A stretch of 64,000 nt of DNA. It comes from CAWBXL01 sp963837365. GTDB lineage: Bacteria > Acidobacteriota > Terriglobia > Terriglobales > Acidobacteriaceae. A program made the translations under genes and the position numbers. The stretch covers positions 62,001 through 126,000 of the forward strand of contig CAWIMW010000010.1 of assembly GCA_963837365.1 (NCBI GenBank). The letters are read 5' to 3'. The notes under the pieces were generated by a model that was given only the letters and a program-made list of their open reading frames with translations, was not told the origin of the DNA and did not search any database. The number at the start of each line of letters is the position of its first letter. Position 1 is the stretch's first letter. Positions 8,836 to 17,171 of the stretch are shown here, one piece after another.

Positions 8836-10305
8836 TTAACTCACTGGGGCCTTTTCCGATCCGAGGAACACAAAATAGGAACTGGCCCACAAAGAGGTTG
8901 GGATGGTACCTCGCGACCGCGTTGTCAGAATGATGTTGTAATCGCCGGAGATCGGCAGGTTGTCGATCGGCGAGGGTGATGTACCTGGATTCACTTCGGC
9001 GAGATAGGCCAGAAATTCGTAGATCTGCTGTCCCCCTCTGTACTCCTGCGAAAGAAAAGAAAGCTGCGTATTCCCGGCAGCAAAATGCCATCCCAAGGAT
9101 GCGGCCAGCCTGACCGCATTCTCGTAAGCTTTTTCAGATAAGGCGCCGCTTGGCGGGTTGTCAAATACGATGCGCAGCCTGCGCTCATCCTCCCGGCTAA
9201 ACTCGCGTACTTTTAGTGATCCGGATTTCGCCGTGGCTTTCCAATCCACATGGCGAGCCGAGTCTTCAGGCAGATACTCGCGAATAAGGTAAAGATCGTT
9301 GCCGCGCCCGCGCACATAGCTTTCAAACTCTCCGCTGATAAGCGGGAGTACTTCGAAGAACTCGTCGGGCGGTTCAACTGAGGGATATACGATGATTTCC
9401 CGCGGCAGAGTGATGTGCCGCGTCTTGGTCAGAAAGGCGAAGGGAAACCTTGTCGCCAGGCCAAAACTCTTTTCCAGATAACGTCCGCGGCGCTCAAAAT
9501 AAAGAGTCAATTCGGCAGAGCTTTGGCTCCCGGCAGGCACATAGGGAAAGTATGCAGTTCCTTCAAAAATACCTGGCGGCGCAGGAACACTTTCAATATA
9601 GCGAAGACGGCGGTCCGGAAGCCGGACCCACTGTTTTCCCGGAGGCCGTTGAGGTGGAAAATTGAATGTTGCAGGCACCCAACGCCAGTGCCGCCCGATT
9701 TTTTCCCGAATCGGAACCAGACTCACTGAGAATGACGGTAAATATCGGCGAAAGTTGCGGAGCAGTACTTTTCCCGCCACCGTTTGACCGGCGAAAACAT
9801 GTTCCGGCAACCTGACATCCAACTCCAGTGCGCGTAATACTGCGGCGGATGCAACGCCTGAAACCAGGATCGCCGCCAGCAAGGTGGCGACAATGATGTA
9901 GAGAAGATTGTTACCGGTATTCAGGGCGGCGATCGCCACCAGTACCACTCCGACGATGTAAATGATTCCAGCCCGGGTCACCTCATAGTCGAAGACATCC
10001 TTGAACTGCTCGACAGCAACGCGTCGTGCCAGGTATGGGACTGTGGTCAACCCCACCACCACGGCCAGGATGAGTGCCACCGACGACAGGATCAGAGTGG
10101 CCCAGAGGTTTCCGGATTCACGCGAAACGGTAGAGAAAAGTGCCGCTGCGAAAGCCAGGACCAGTCCCACAATAGCAATCAGAAAACGAACCCAGATTTC
10201 AGGGATTTGCAGATGAGGAATGCGTGCCCCTCCCCTGGGTTCAGTTGAAACAGCGGGTTGCCGGGAGGCAGACATTGAGAGGAGCGGCTCATTCGAGGTT
10301 AGCAC
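8836..10305 (-). CDS. DUF58 domain membrane protein
   Basis: 489 residues. Two hydrophobic pairs occur at the N-terminus (about 38-90 and 112-155), followed by a beta-rich extracytoplasmic part and the DUF58 signature near the middle of the C-terminal half (RHVDWKATAKSGSLKVREF). DUF58 proteins usually work with a MoxR AAA+ ATPase and a TgpA-type transglutaminase; a TgpA-like gene lies 36 kb away at 45888, but no MoxR gene is in the window. The gene is last in a three-gene minus-strand operon behind an alpha/beta hydrolase and a small membrane protein, 15 bases after the latter. The start is GTG at 10305; an ATG ten codons later (10275) is a possible alternative. The biochemical role of the family is not established. 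Confidence 0.85.
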   Translation of the reverse strand: MLTSNEPLLSMSASRQPAVSTEPRGGARIPHLQIPEIWVRFLIAIVGLVLAFAAALFSTVSRESGNLWATLILSSVALILAVVVGLTTVPYLARRVAVEQFKDVFDYEVTRAGIIYIVGVVLVAIAALNTGNNLLYIIVATLLAAILVSGVASAAVLRALELDVRLPEHVFAGQTVAGKVLLRNFRRYLPSFSVSLVPIREKIGRHWRWVPATFNFPPQRPPGKQWVRLPDRRLRYIESVPAPPGIFEGTAYFPYVPAGSQSSAELTLYFERRGRYLEKSFGLATRFPFAFLTKTRHITLPREIIVYPSVEPPDEFFEVLPLISGEFESYVRGRGNDLYLIREYLPEDSARHVDWKATAKSGSLKVREFSREDERRLRIVFDNPPSGALSEKAYENAVRLAASLGWHFAAGNTQLSFLSQEYRGGQQIYEFLAYLAEVNPGTSPSPIDNLPISGDYNIILTTRSRGTIPTSLWASSYFVFLGSEKAPVS

Positions 10306-10320
10306 CGCCCCTGCGGCCCT

Positions 10321-10596
10321 TCAATCGGTGCGGGGGTGACCAGCAAGACGCCGCATCCAGGCTTTCGCCTTTTCCGCGGCTTCATCGGCAACGTGGCCCA
10401 GCCTGGGGAACCGTTCCTTGATTCGCTTTAACAAATGATGCGCCCACACATATTCGGAAGACAGAATAATCAGGCCGATCAGAATGAACAGGATGCCTTG
10501 CAGTATAGGCAGGAACAGACCGGCAATTCCCAGCAGGATGAAAATCCATCCAGCGATTAAAATAAGGATGCGCTTGGCGTGCCGGTTTATTTGAAT
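10321..10596 (-). CDS. small PGPGW-type membrane protein with apparent ATT start
   Basis: A 91-residue frame lies between the hydrolase and DUF58 genes. It encodes two adjacent hydrophobic segments (ILILIAGWIFILLGIAGLFL and ILFILIGLIILSSEYVWA) and a basic C-terminal tail ending in RRLAGHPRTD. This layout, with the G-x-x-x-L-P-x-x-Q turn, resembles the putative transmembrane protein family PGPGW. The frame has a stop (that of the upstream hydrolase, ending at 10612 in a different frame context) and no ATG, GTG or TTG before the first membrane segment. The only plausible initiator is ATT at 10596, which has GGGAGGA five bases upstream, a strong ribosome-binding site. It would be co-translated between its neighbours. 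A sequencing error is the main alternative. Confidence 0.65.
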   Translation of the reverse strand: MQINRHAKRILILIAGWIFILLGIAGLFLPILQGILFILIGLIILSSEYVWAHHLLKRIKERFPRLGHVADEAAEKAKAWMRRLAGHPRTD

Positions 10597-10610
10597 GACT
10601 TCCTCCCTGC
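10594..10610 (-). promoter_or_regulatory. strong ribosome-binding site before an ATT codon
   Basis: On the minus strand GGCAGGGAGGAAGTC runs directly into ATT. The GGAGG core is five bases from ATT and lies just after the stop codon of the hydrolase gene. It decides the start of the small PGPGW-type membrane protein. Confidence 0.55.
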
Positions 10611-10611
10611 C

Positions 10612-11523
10612 TCAATCATCGGCAGCTGGTGCGCTTGCATCAATAGCTGGTTGGACGCTCACCAGAAAATCCATCACCGCGCGATTGAACTCATCCGGCA
10701 CCTCTTCATAAGGCAAGTGTCCCACGCCCTCGAGCATTCGTACCCGGCAATCTTGGAATTGCCGGTTTAGTTTCGGCGCGGATGCGGGATCTACGGCGTT
10801 GTCCATGCTCCCCCAAATAATGAGGGTGGGGATGTGAGCAATGCGCGGCAGGACAGACTCCAACTGCTGTAAATCCTGACTCCAGCTGCGCAAGACGGAA
10901 ATCCCATAGTTGAACGCCCCCGGCATGGCGAATGGAGCGGAATAGCCTTTCAACGTGCCCGGGCGAATGCGGCTGGCATCGCCATACAAACGGCGGAGCA
11001 GGTAGCCATGAATCATTCTTAGCAATGGAGCAAAGCTAAGGAAAACCGGAGAGACGAAGCGATGGCTCAGAAATGCAGCCGTAGGTGCCCCAAACAGAGA
11101 CCAGGGATTCACCGGTGCAACCAGAATCAGACGTCGAACCCGCTCCGGCGCCAGCGACGCCGCCATCATGGAGACCGCTCCACCGTGAGAGGTTCCTAAC
11201 AAGTCGCAGGAATCGATGGCCGCCGCATCCAGAAAGCGCAGCAGCCGTTCCGCACTGGCTTGCAAGCAGCAGTCGAGCCCCGCCGGCCGATCGGAAAACC
11301 CGACGCCAAGCATGTCCACCGCATGAACGGTTGCCCGTTCCGCAAATACGGGAATGGCATATCTCCACGAGAACGAGTAGCCGAGCAACCCGTGTACCAG
11401 GACCAGGGCGGGGCCACGCCCGTCGCGAAGATACCGCATACGGGCGCCGTCCAGGGTGATCCAGTGGTCCTGGATCGAATATTGCGCTGGCGCCGGTACT
11501 TCGATATCGAGTACAGATTTCAC
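10612..11523 (-). CDS. alpha/beta hydrolase
   Basis: 303 residues with the alpha/beta hydrolase fold. The oxyanion segment VLVHGLLGYSFSWRY lies near residue 41, the nucleophile elbow GTSHGG (Ser) near 109-114, an acid in IIWGSMDNAVDP near 237 and the catalytic His in GVGHLPYEE near 265. The Ser-Asp-His triad is complete. No signal peptide is seen, so it is likely cytoplasmic. It is the first gene of an apparent operon with the PGPGW-like protein and DUF58. The substrate is not predictable: esterase, lipase or C-C bond hydrolase activity are all possible. Confidence 0.85.
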   Translation of the reverse strand: MKSVLDIEVPAPAQYSIQDHWITLDGARMRYLRDGRGPALVLVHGLLGYSFSWRYAIPVFAERATVHAVDMLGVGFSDRPAGLDCCLQASAERLLRFLDAAAIDSCDLLGTSHGGAVSMMAASLAPERVRRLILVAPVNPWSLFGAPTAAFLSHRFVSPVFLSFAPLLRMIHGYLLRRLYGDASRIRPGTLKGYSAPFAMPGAFNYGISVLRSWSQDLQQLESVLPRIAHIPTLIIWGSMDNAVDPASAPKLNRQFQDCRVRMLEGVGHLPYEEVPDEFNRAVMDFLVSVQPAIDASAPAADD

Positions 11524-11607
11524 GATTTGGCTTTCAAGTTAATTTGCAGGCAACTTGGGTGCAAGAATCGAACTCTATGTAATTGATATCGCCTCTGTCG
11601 CTTTGCT

Positions 11608-11631
11608 GGGGAGCTTCGGCTCCCCTTTTTT
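11608..11631 (+). terminator. intrinsic-terminator-like hairpin with TTCG loop
   Basis: GGGGAGC-TTCG-GCTCCCC followed by six T residues is a textbook intrinsic terminator on the plus strand. No plus-strand gene was recognised immediately upstream, where the DNA is the promoter region and antisense side of the hydrolase gene, so it may end antisense or unseen small transcripts. The rest of the 400-bp gap (11524-11928) holds the hairpin at 11690 but no gene. Confidence 0.6.
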
Positions 11632-11689
11632 GCCGACGGCCTGGTTGCTCAAACCGAGTTGATTGTAATTGGACGCGAGATACGTTGGG

Positions 11690-11725
11690 TTGCGAAGCAG
11701 TGTGTTTGGAGATGCCGCTTCGCAA
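11690..11725. repeat. 9-bp inverted repeat in the hydrolase/kinase intergenic region
   Basis: TTGCGAAGC at 11690-11698 pairs with GCTTCGCAA at 11717-11725 with an 18-base loop. It lies about 200 bases upstream of the histidine kinase start and could be an operator or an RNA stem; no binding protein is suggested by the sequence. Confidence 0.4.
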
Positions 11726-11928
11726 AATTGGAGGGGTTCAAATCTAGCTCAGATTGCATCATTCTCCGATAATCGATTTGGGTTAGATCAGTAACCCCAT
11801 GTTGGCCAATCGGTTACCAAATCTCACAGAATCATTCCCAAAAACCGTAGCCAGCTGATTCTGATCCCTCTATACTTGCATAAGTCTTTTTTGCATAATG
11901 AGTTAGATACAGGAGCCTGTGCATTCTC

Positions 11929-14823
11929 ATGGCATCGAACGTGCAGAACTATCTTGGGGCTACTGCAACCATCCCCCAAGGGTTGCCGTCGAGACGTATG
12001 AAGAGTGACTTTCAAATCCGGTTTACCGCCGGGCTTCTGATCCTGCTCACCACGGCCGCGGTGGTTCTTGGGGTAATTAATTTCCAGAAAGAACGAGAGT
12101 ACCAGGTTCCCTATGACGGGATTTGGTGTGTAGAAAAAAACGGGCTTCTAACCGTTATACGCATTGATCCTGATGGGCCGGGCGCAAAAGTGGGTATCGA
12201 GATCGGCGACCAGCTCACCGCCATCAATCACCGCGAAGTGAAGAACACCACCGCGATGGTGCGTCAGCTTTACCGGACCGGACCGTGGTCCAAGGCTACC
12301 TACACATTTGTTCACCAGTCAGTACCGGTGGATACCTCGATCATTCTGGTTCCCGCCGACAAATCCTTGTTCCAATGGCAGCGCCTGATTGCGCTGATTT
12401 ATCTGGGTATTGGGTTGTACGTTCTGCTGCGCCGCTGGACTGCTCCCGCATCTACTCACTTTTACATTTTTTGCCTGGTTTCATTCATTCTCTATTCCTT
12501 CCACTACACCGGCAAGTTGAATCAATTTGATTTGACGGTTTTGTGGTGCAACATCGTGGCGTGGCTGCTCCAGCCTGCGCTTTTTTTGCATTTCGTTCTG
12601 GTCTTTCCTGAAAAATTGGAAGTGGCGCGGAAACATCGTTGGGCGCTGGCCCTGGTGTACATTCCCGGAGCTGTGCTGCTGAGCTTCCGTTTACTTGCTT
12701 TCCGGTTTGCGCAAGCGACGGAGCATTTGCGTTGGAACCTGGATCGTCTGGACATGGCATATCAGGCGGTCTTCTTCATCGCGGCTGCGGGGGTTTTGTG
12801 GTACAGCTACCAGCGCGCGAGCAATCCGGTCCTGCGCCAGCAGTTGAAGTGGGTAACCCGCGGAACCATCCTGGCGTTCACCCCTTACACCCTGTTTTAT
12901 GTAGTTCCTTACCTGACCGGCGCATTACCAACCGTCGCCATGAAGGTTTCGGTACTGTCGCTGGGGCTGCTGCCGCTCACCTTCGGCTACGCCATCTTCC
13001 GTTACCGGCTGATGGATGTAGACCTCATTTTCAAGCGGGGCATGGTTTATTTCCTGGCGGCCGCTGCAATCGTCGGGCTGTACTTCGCGGTGGTGGCCGG
13101 CATTGTGGAGTTGGTCCGCACTCACGTACCCAGCTTTGGGTCAGCCGGGCAGATTCTCACCATCGTGGTAACGGCCCTGCTGTTTGACCCTGTACGCAAA
13201 TGGATCCAGGAACATATTGACCAGTTTTTCTACCGCACTCGTTACGATTACCGTCGCACCCTGATTGAGTTTGGGCGCGAATTGAGCGCGGAAACCGATC
13301 TGAGCAAGATGCTGGATTCGGTAGAGAACCGGCTTTCGCGTACTTTGCTGGTCGACCGGTTGGCCATTTTTCTCGCAGGAACCGATCCCGGGCAATCCAT
13401 GACTCTGGCCAAGTCTTTTGGCATTAGCCAAACCGGAGGGTTGGATTTGAGTTTCCTAAATGCGCCACGCCCGGAAATGGAAGCCGGGCACTTGTTCTTC
13501 GAGAACACCCATCTGGTCCCGCGGGAATCAGCCGGCGCGCAGCAAACCATCGCCAAACTGGATTTGAATTATTACATTCCCTGCCGTGCACAGCAGCGGA
13601 CCATCGCATTCCTGGGATTGGGTAAGACGGTTCAAGGTGACTTCCTTACCAGCGAAGACATTGAACTGCTGGAGACCCTCGCAGGCTATATCGGAATCGC
13701 AATTCAGAACGCGCGTCTCTATGCTTCACTCGAACAGAAAGTCTTGGAGTACGAGCGGCTGAAGGACTTTAACGAGAACATCGTTGAATCCATCAACGTA
13801 GGCGTGCTGGCGGTTGATCTGGAAGACCGCATCGAGTCCTGGAACTCGCAGATGGAAGTGATGTACGCGCTGCCTCGCGTGCAGGCGCTCACCCGGTCTT
13901 TGGGAGAGGTATTCCCGGAAGCGTTCACAGAAGAGTTTTACCGCGTCCGCAAGAACCCCGGCATTCACAATCTCTACAAGTTCCGCTTGATCACTCCAGC
14001 GGGTGAGACCCGCGTACTGAACATCGCCATTGCCCCTCTCGTGACCCGTAAGTTCAACGTGATTGGCCGTCTTATCATCATGGATGACATCACCGAGCGG
14101 GTGGAACTCGAGTCACAACTCTCCCAGGCTGACAAGTTGTCCTCTATCGGCCTGCTGGCGGCGGGCGTGGCCCATGAAGTGAATACCCCGCTGGCGGTGA
14201 TTTCTTCCTATGCTCAGATGCTTTCCAAGCAGCTACAGGGAGACACGCAGCGGGGCGCGCTGTTAGAGAAGATCACACGGCAAACCTTCCGCGCATCGGA
14301 GATTGTCAATAACCTGCTGAATTTCTCCCGCACCAGCGGTACCGAGTTCTCGGAAGTCAACGTGAACAAAATCATTCTGGATACGCTGGCCTTGATGGAA
14401 CACCAGTTCAAGACTTCGGGAATTCGGGTGGAAGATGAGTTGACTTCGCATCTGCCCGCCATACAGGGCAATGCCGGGCGCTTGCAGCAGGTGTTCCTCA
14501 ACCTGTTCCTCAACGCAAAAGACGCGATGGCCAGCGGGGGTACGCTAAGGATTTCGACCCTGAATGGTGACGCGGTGAGCGTGGTTGTGTCCGATACCGG
14601 CGCCGGCATTGCGCAGGAACACATACAACGCATCTACGACCCATTCTTCACCACCAAGGCTGCGACCCAAGAAGGACAACGGAAAGGCACCGGGCTGGGC
14701 CTTTCGGTCACTTACGGAATTATTCAGGAACACGCCGGAAAGATCCGCGTGGAGAGCCACCCTGGTGAGGGCACAACTTTTTATCTTGACTTCCCATTGA
14801 CGAGGAAAACAGTCAATGTCTGA
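11929..14823 (+). CDS. PDZ-7TM-GAF-PAS sensor histidine kinase
   Basis: 964 residues. A signal-anchor helix (about 32-50) is followed by a PDZ-like domain (about 55-130, with DPDGPGAKVGIEIGDQLTAI), then about seven membrane helices (135-400), a GAF domain (about 450-600), a PAS domain (about 620-730, FNENIVESINVGVLAVDLED) and the kinase core. The phospho-accepting His749 lies in LLAAGVAHEVNTPLA. The ATPase shows NLFLNAKDAM, DTGAGI and GTGLGLSVTYGI. The enzyme should autophosphorylate at the membrane and pass the phosphate to the sigma54-type regulator encoded directly downstream, whose start overlaps its last codons. The kinase core resembles the NtrB/AtoS group. The start could also be Met24 (11998). 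The ligand is unknown; the PDZ domain suggests sensing of a peptide or protein terminus. Confidence 0.9.
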   Translation: MASNVQNYLGATATIPQGLPSRRMKSDFQIRFTAGLLILLTTAAVVLGVINFQKEREYQVPYDGIWCVEKNGLLTVIRIDPDGPGAKVGIEIGDQLTAINHREVKNTTAMVRQLYRTGPWSKATYTFVHQSVPVDTSIILVPADKSLFQWQRLIALIYLGIGLYVLLRRWTAPASTHFYIFCLVSFILYSFHYTGKLNQFDLTVLWCNIVAWLLQPALFLHFVLVFPEKLEVARKHRWALALVYIPGAVLLSFRLLAFRFAQATEHLRWNLDRLDMAYQAVFFIAAAGVLWYSYQRASNPVLRQQLKWVTRGTILAFTPYTLFYVVPYLTGALPTVAMKVSVLSLGLLPLTFGYAIFRYRLMDVDLIFKRGMVYFLAAAAIVGLYFAVVAGIVELVRTHVPSFGSAGQILTIVVTALLFDPVRKWIQEHIDQFFYRTRYDYRRTLIEFGRELSAETDLSKMLDSVENRLSRTLLVDRLAIFLAGTDPGQSMTLAKSFGISQTGGLDLSFLNAPRPEMEAGHLFFENTHLVPRESAGAQQTIAKLDLNYYIPCRAQQRTIAFLGLGKTVQGDFLTSEDIELLETLAGYIGIAIQNARLYASLEQKVLEYERLKDFNENIVESINVGVLAVDLEDRIESWNSQMEVMYALPRVQALTRSLGEVFPEAFTEEFYRVRKNPGIHNLYKFRLITPAGETRVLNIAIAPLVTRKFNVIGRLIIMDDITERVELESQLSQADKLSSIGLLAAGVAHEVNTPLAVISSYAQMLSKQLQGDTQRGALLEKITRQTFRASEIVNNLLNFSRTSGTEFSEVNVNKIILDTLALMEHQFKTSGIRVEDELTSHLPAIQGNAGRLQQVFLNLFLNAKDAMASGGTLRISTLNGDAVSVVVSDTGAGIAQEHIQRIYDPFFTTKAATQEGQRKGTGLGLSVTYGIIQEHAGKIRVESHPGEGTTFYLDFPLTRKTVNV

Positions 14824-16252
14824 AGCCGCCGTCATCCCGCGACGCAGCGCCAACGATGCTTCGGCAGCACCCGCCGGGCTTGTGCTGATCATTGACGACG
14901 AAGCGGAGATTCGCGAGTCGCTTCAGACACTGCTCGAACTTGAGGGATATGAAGTAGAAACCGCAGCCACCGGCAATGATGGCCTGGCCCTCGCCGGAGA
15001 TCGTCCGTTTGATCTTGTCCTGCTCGACCTCGCTTTACCTGATAAAAACGGCCTCAAGGTGCTGGCTGAACTGCATGAACGGGATTCGCAACTGCCGGTC
15101 ATTGTGATCACTGCATACGGCACAGTAGACAATGCGGTGAGGGCCACTCAGGCGGGCGCCGCCAACTTCATTCAAAAGCCCTGGGACAATGACAAGCTGC
15201 TGGCCGATATTCGCGCTGCGGTGGCACGGCACCGTGCCGAAGAAGAAAACGTTCAACTGAAGCGCGCCCTGCGCCAGCGCTACAACTTTGACAACATCGT
15301 CGGCAAGAGTGAGGCGATGTTGAAAATTTTCGATCTGGTCGCCCAGGTCGCGCCCAGCCGCTCTACGATCCTGCTGCAAGGGGAAAGTGGAACCGGTAAG
15401 GAACTGATCGCCAAAGCGCTGCACTTGAATTCACCGCGCCGTGATCGCCCCTTCGTTCCGGTGAATACCGGCTCCATGCCTCCCGATTTGCTTGAGTCCA
15501 CACTTTTCGGACATGTCAAGGGAGCATTCACCAGTGCGATCGCTTCCAAGAAGGGTTTGTTCGAGGTAGCCGACCGCGGCACCCTGTTCTTGGACGAGAT
15601 CGGTTCCATGACCATGGACACGCAGGCCAAGATCCTCCGCGTGCTCCAGGACAGAAAATTCATGCATCTGGGCGGCGTACAGGAGATACAGGTGGATGTG
15701 CGCATCATCGCGGCCACCAACGTTGATCTCAAGCAACTGGTCAAAGAGGGAAGGTTTCGCGACGATCTCTACTACCGCCTGAACGTCATCACCGTTGATC
15801 TTCCTTCTTTGCGGCAGCGCAAGGAGGATATCCCCTTGCTGGCGGACTTCTTCCTGCAACGATATTCCGAAGAAAACGGCCGCCCGCAACGCCGTATGAC
15901 GCCTGAGGCCCTCCGCCCCTTGATGACCTACTCCTGGCCTGGGAATGTCCGCGAACTGGAGAACGTTATTGAACGCGCCGTGGTCTTGTCCTCGAGCACG
16001 GAAATCGGCGTTGATTTGATCTCCGACAACATTACCAATCGTGGTGGTTCGTTCCCCACGCTGGAGCATCGAACGGATGCTTCCCTGTTCGAAATCATGG
16101 AAGATTGCGAACGCCAGATCATCACCGGCATGCTGGAAAAATGCGGCTGGAACCAGACTGAGGCTGCCGAACGCTTTCGCATTCCTCTTTCCACCCTAAA
16201 CCAGAAAATCAAGCGGCTCAACATCGAGATCAGGAAAAAAGGCCGGGATTAA
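14816..16252 (+). CDS. NtrC-family sigma54-dependent response regulator
   Basis: 478 residues: receiver domain (about 22-140, phospho-acceptor Asp71 in LVLLDLALPD), AAA+ domain (about 160-400, Walker A GESGTGKE at 189-196, Walker B LFLDEIG, GNVRELENVIERAV) and a Fis-type helix-turn-helix (CGWNQTEAAERFRIPLSTL). When phosphorylated, such proteins form rings that remodel sigma54-RNA polymerase at enhancer-dependent promoters. The sigma54-contacting loop reads GAFTSA (236-241) rather than the consensus GAFTGA. It overlaps the kinase gene by eight bases, so the two are translationally coupled and very likely cognate partners. Target genes cannot be deduced, although the following MlaE/MlaF genes on the same strand are candidates. 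Confidence 0.92.
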   Translation: MSEAAVIPRRSANDASAAPAGLVLIIDDEAEIRESLQTLLELEGYEVETAATGNDGLALAGDRPFDLVLLDLALPDKNGLKVLAELHERDSQLPVIVITAYGTVDNAVRATQAGAANFIQKPWDNDKLLADIRAAVARHRAEEENVQLKRALRQRYNFDNIVGKSEAMLKIFDLVAQVAPSRSTILLQGESGTGKELIAKALHLNSPRRDRPFVPVNTGSMPPDLLESTLFGHVKGAFTSAIASKKGLFEVADRGTLFLDEIGSMTMDTQAKILRVLQDRKFMHLGGVQEIQVDVRIIAATNVDLKQLVKEGRFRDDLYYRLNVITVDLPSLRQRKEDIPLLADFFLQRYSEENGRPQRRMTPEALRPLMTYSWPGNVRELENVIERAVVLSSSTEIGVDLISDNITNRGGSFPTLEHRTDASLFEIMEDCERQIITGMLEKCGWNQTEAAERFRIPLSTLNQKIKRLNIEIRKKGRD

Positions 16253-16292
16253 CAGCATTAGCTTTCAGCCCTTTAGCCTACGCTCTATAGGA

Positions 16293-16325
16293 TGGGCTGA
16301 GTGCTGACGGCTGAATGCTGAGTGC
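16293..16325 (+). repeat. degenerate GCTGAGTGCTG direct repeat
   Basis: The stretch holds repeated copies of GCTGA(G/A)TGCTG separated by a few bases. It falls between the response regulator and mlaE-like genes and contains an ATG (16315) in frame with mlaE that is therefore unlikely to be the true start. Confidence 0.5.
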
Positions 16326-16359
16326 TGTTTTTCCGATTCGCTCTGCTATAGTTCCTGAA

Positions 16360-17169
16360 ATGGCGTCCGGCGACTTTCTGAGCGGCGTTGAGCTGATTTC
16401 TCCTACAGAATTTGCCAAGGGCAAGATTCTGGCGGTGCAGAATTACGCCCTATTGTGTGCCCAGGCCATCGGCAATCTCTTCCGCCGTCCTCTTTACGTT
16501 GCCGACATCGTTCAACAGGCTGATTTCATCGGTTGGGGTTCGATTTCGATTGTCGTTCTGGCGGGTTTCTTCACCGGCGCCGTGCTGGCACAAAACAGCG
16601 CCAGCACACTGGAGCGATTTGGCTCGGTTTCGTTAATTGGACAGCTGGTTTCGGTCGGCATGGTGCGGCAATTGGGCCCCGTCATCACCGGACTGATGGT
16701 TGCCGGACGCAACGCCTCCGGTATCGCCAGCGAACTGGGGTCGATGAAGGTGACTGAGCAGATTGATGCCATGCGCGCTCTCGGCACCGACCCGACGAAG
16801 AAACTGGTCACGCCGCGAGTGGTGGCGACTGTCTTCATGCTTTTTTTCCTGACCGTCATTGCCGACCTGTTCGGGATTGTGGGCGGCAGCATGGTGGCCA
16901 TTCTGATGCTGGGTTTGGATTCACACCAGTACTGGACTTCGTCGTGGCAAGTGCTGGAAAACGCAGATGTGATCACCGGGTTGATCCAGCCAGTTTTCTA
17001 TGGATTCGTCATTGCGACGATTGGCTGCTATTACGGCATGAACGCGAAAGGCGGGACCCAGGGTGTTGGCCGCGGAACTACCCAGGCAGTGGTCGTGTCA
17101 TCCGTGCTGATTGTAGTGATTGATTTTTTCCTGACCCGAGTTCTGAGCATCGTGCTGGTTTATCGCTAA
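16360..17169 (+). CDS. MlaE-family ABC transporter permease
   Basis: 269 residues with about five to six membrane segments and the MlaE-family signature region (RQLGPVITGLMVAGRNASGI and ELGSMKVTEQIDAMRALG). These permeases pair with an ATPase and an MCE protein to move phospholipids or other lipids between the membranes of Gram-negative cells. The ATPase gene follows two bases after the stop; no MCE (MlaD) gene is in the window. I prefer the ATG at 16360 because the open frame upstream (from 16315) runs through a repeat and lacks a ribosome-binding site. Confidence 0.88.
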   Translation: MASGDFLSGVELISPTEFAKGKILAVQNYALLCAQAIGNLFRRPLYVADIVQQADFIGWGSISIVVLAGFFTGAVLAQNSASTLERFGSVSLIGQLVSVGMVRQLGPVITGLMVAGRNASGIASELGSMKVTEQIDAMRALGTDPTKKLVTPRVVATVFMLFFLTVIADLFGIVGGSMVAILMLGLDSHQYWTSSWQVLENADVITGLIQPVFYGFVIATIGCYYGMNAKGGTQGVGRGTTQAVVVSSVLIVVIDFFLTRVLSIVLVYR

Positions 17170-17171
17170 TC

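Noticed and set aside
11535..11590. A possible tRNA on the minus strand, from a GTTCGATTC-like T-loop.
   Set aside because: The T stem pairs at only about three positions and no acceptor or anticodon arm could be built.
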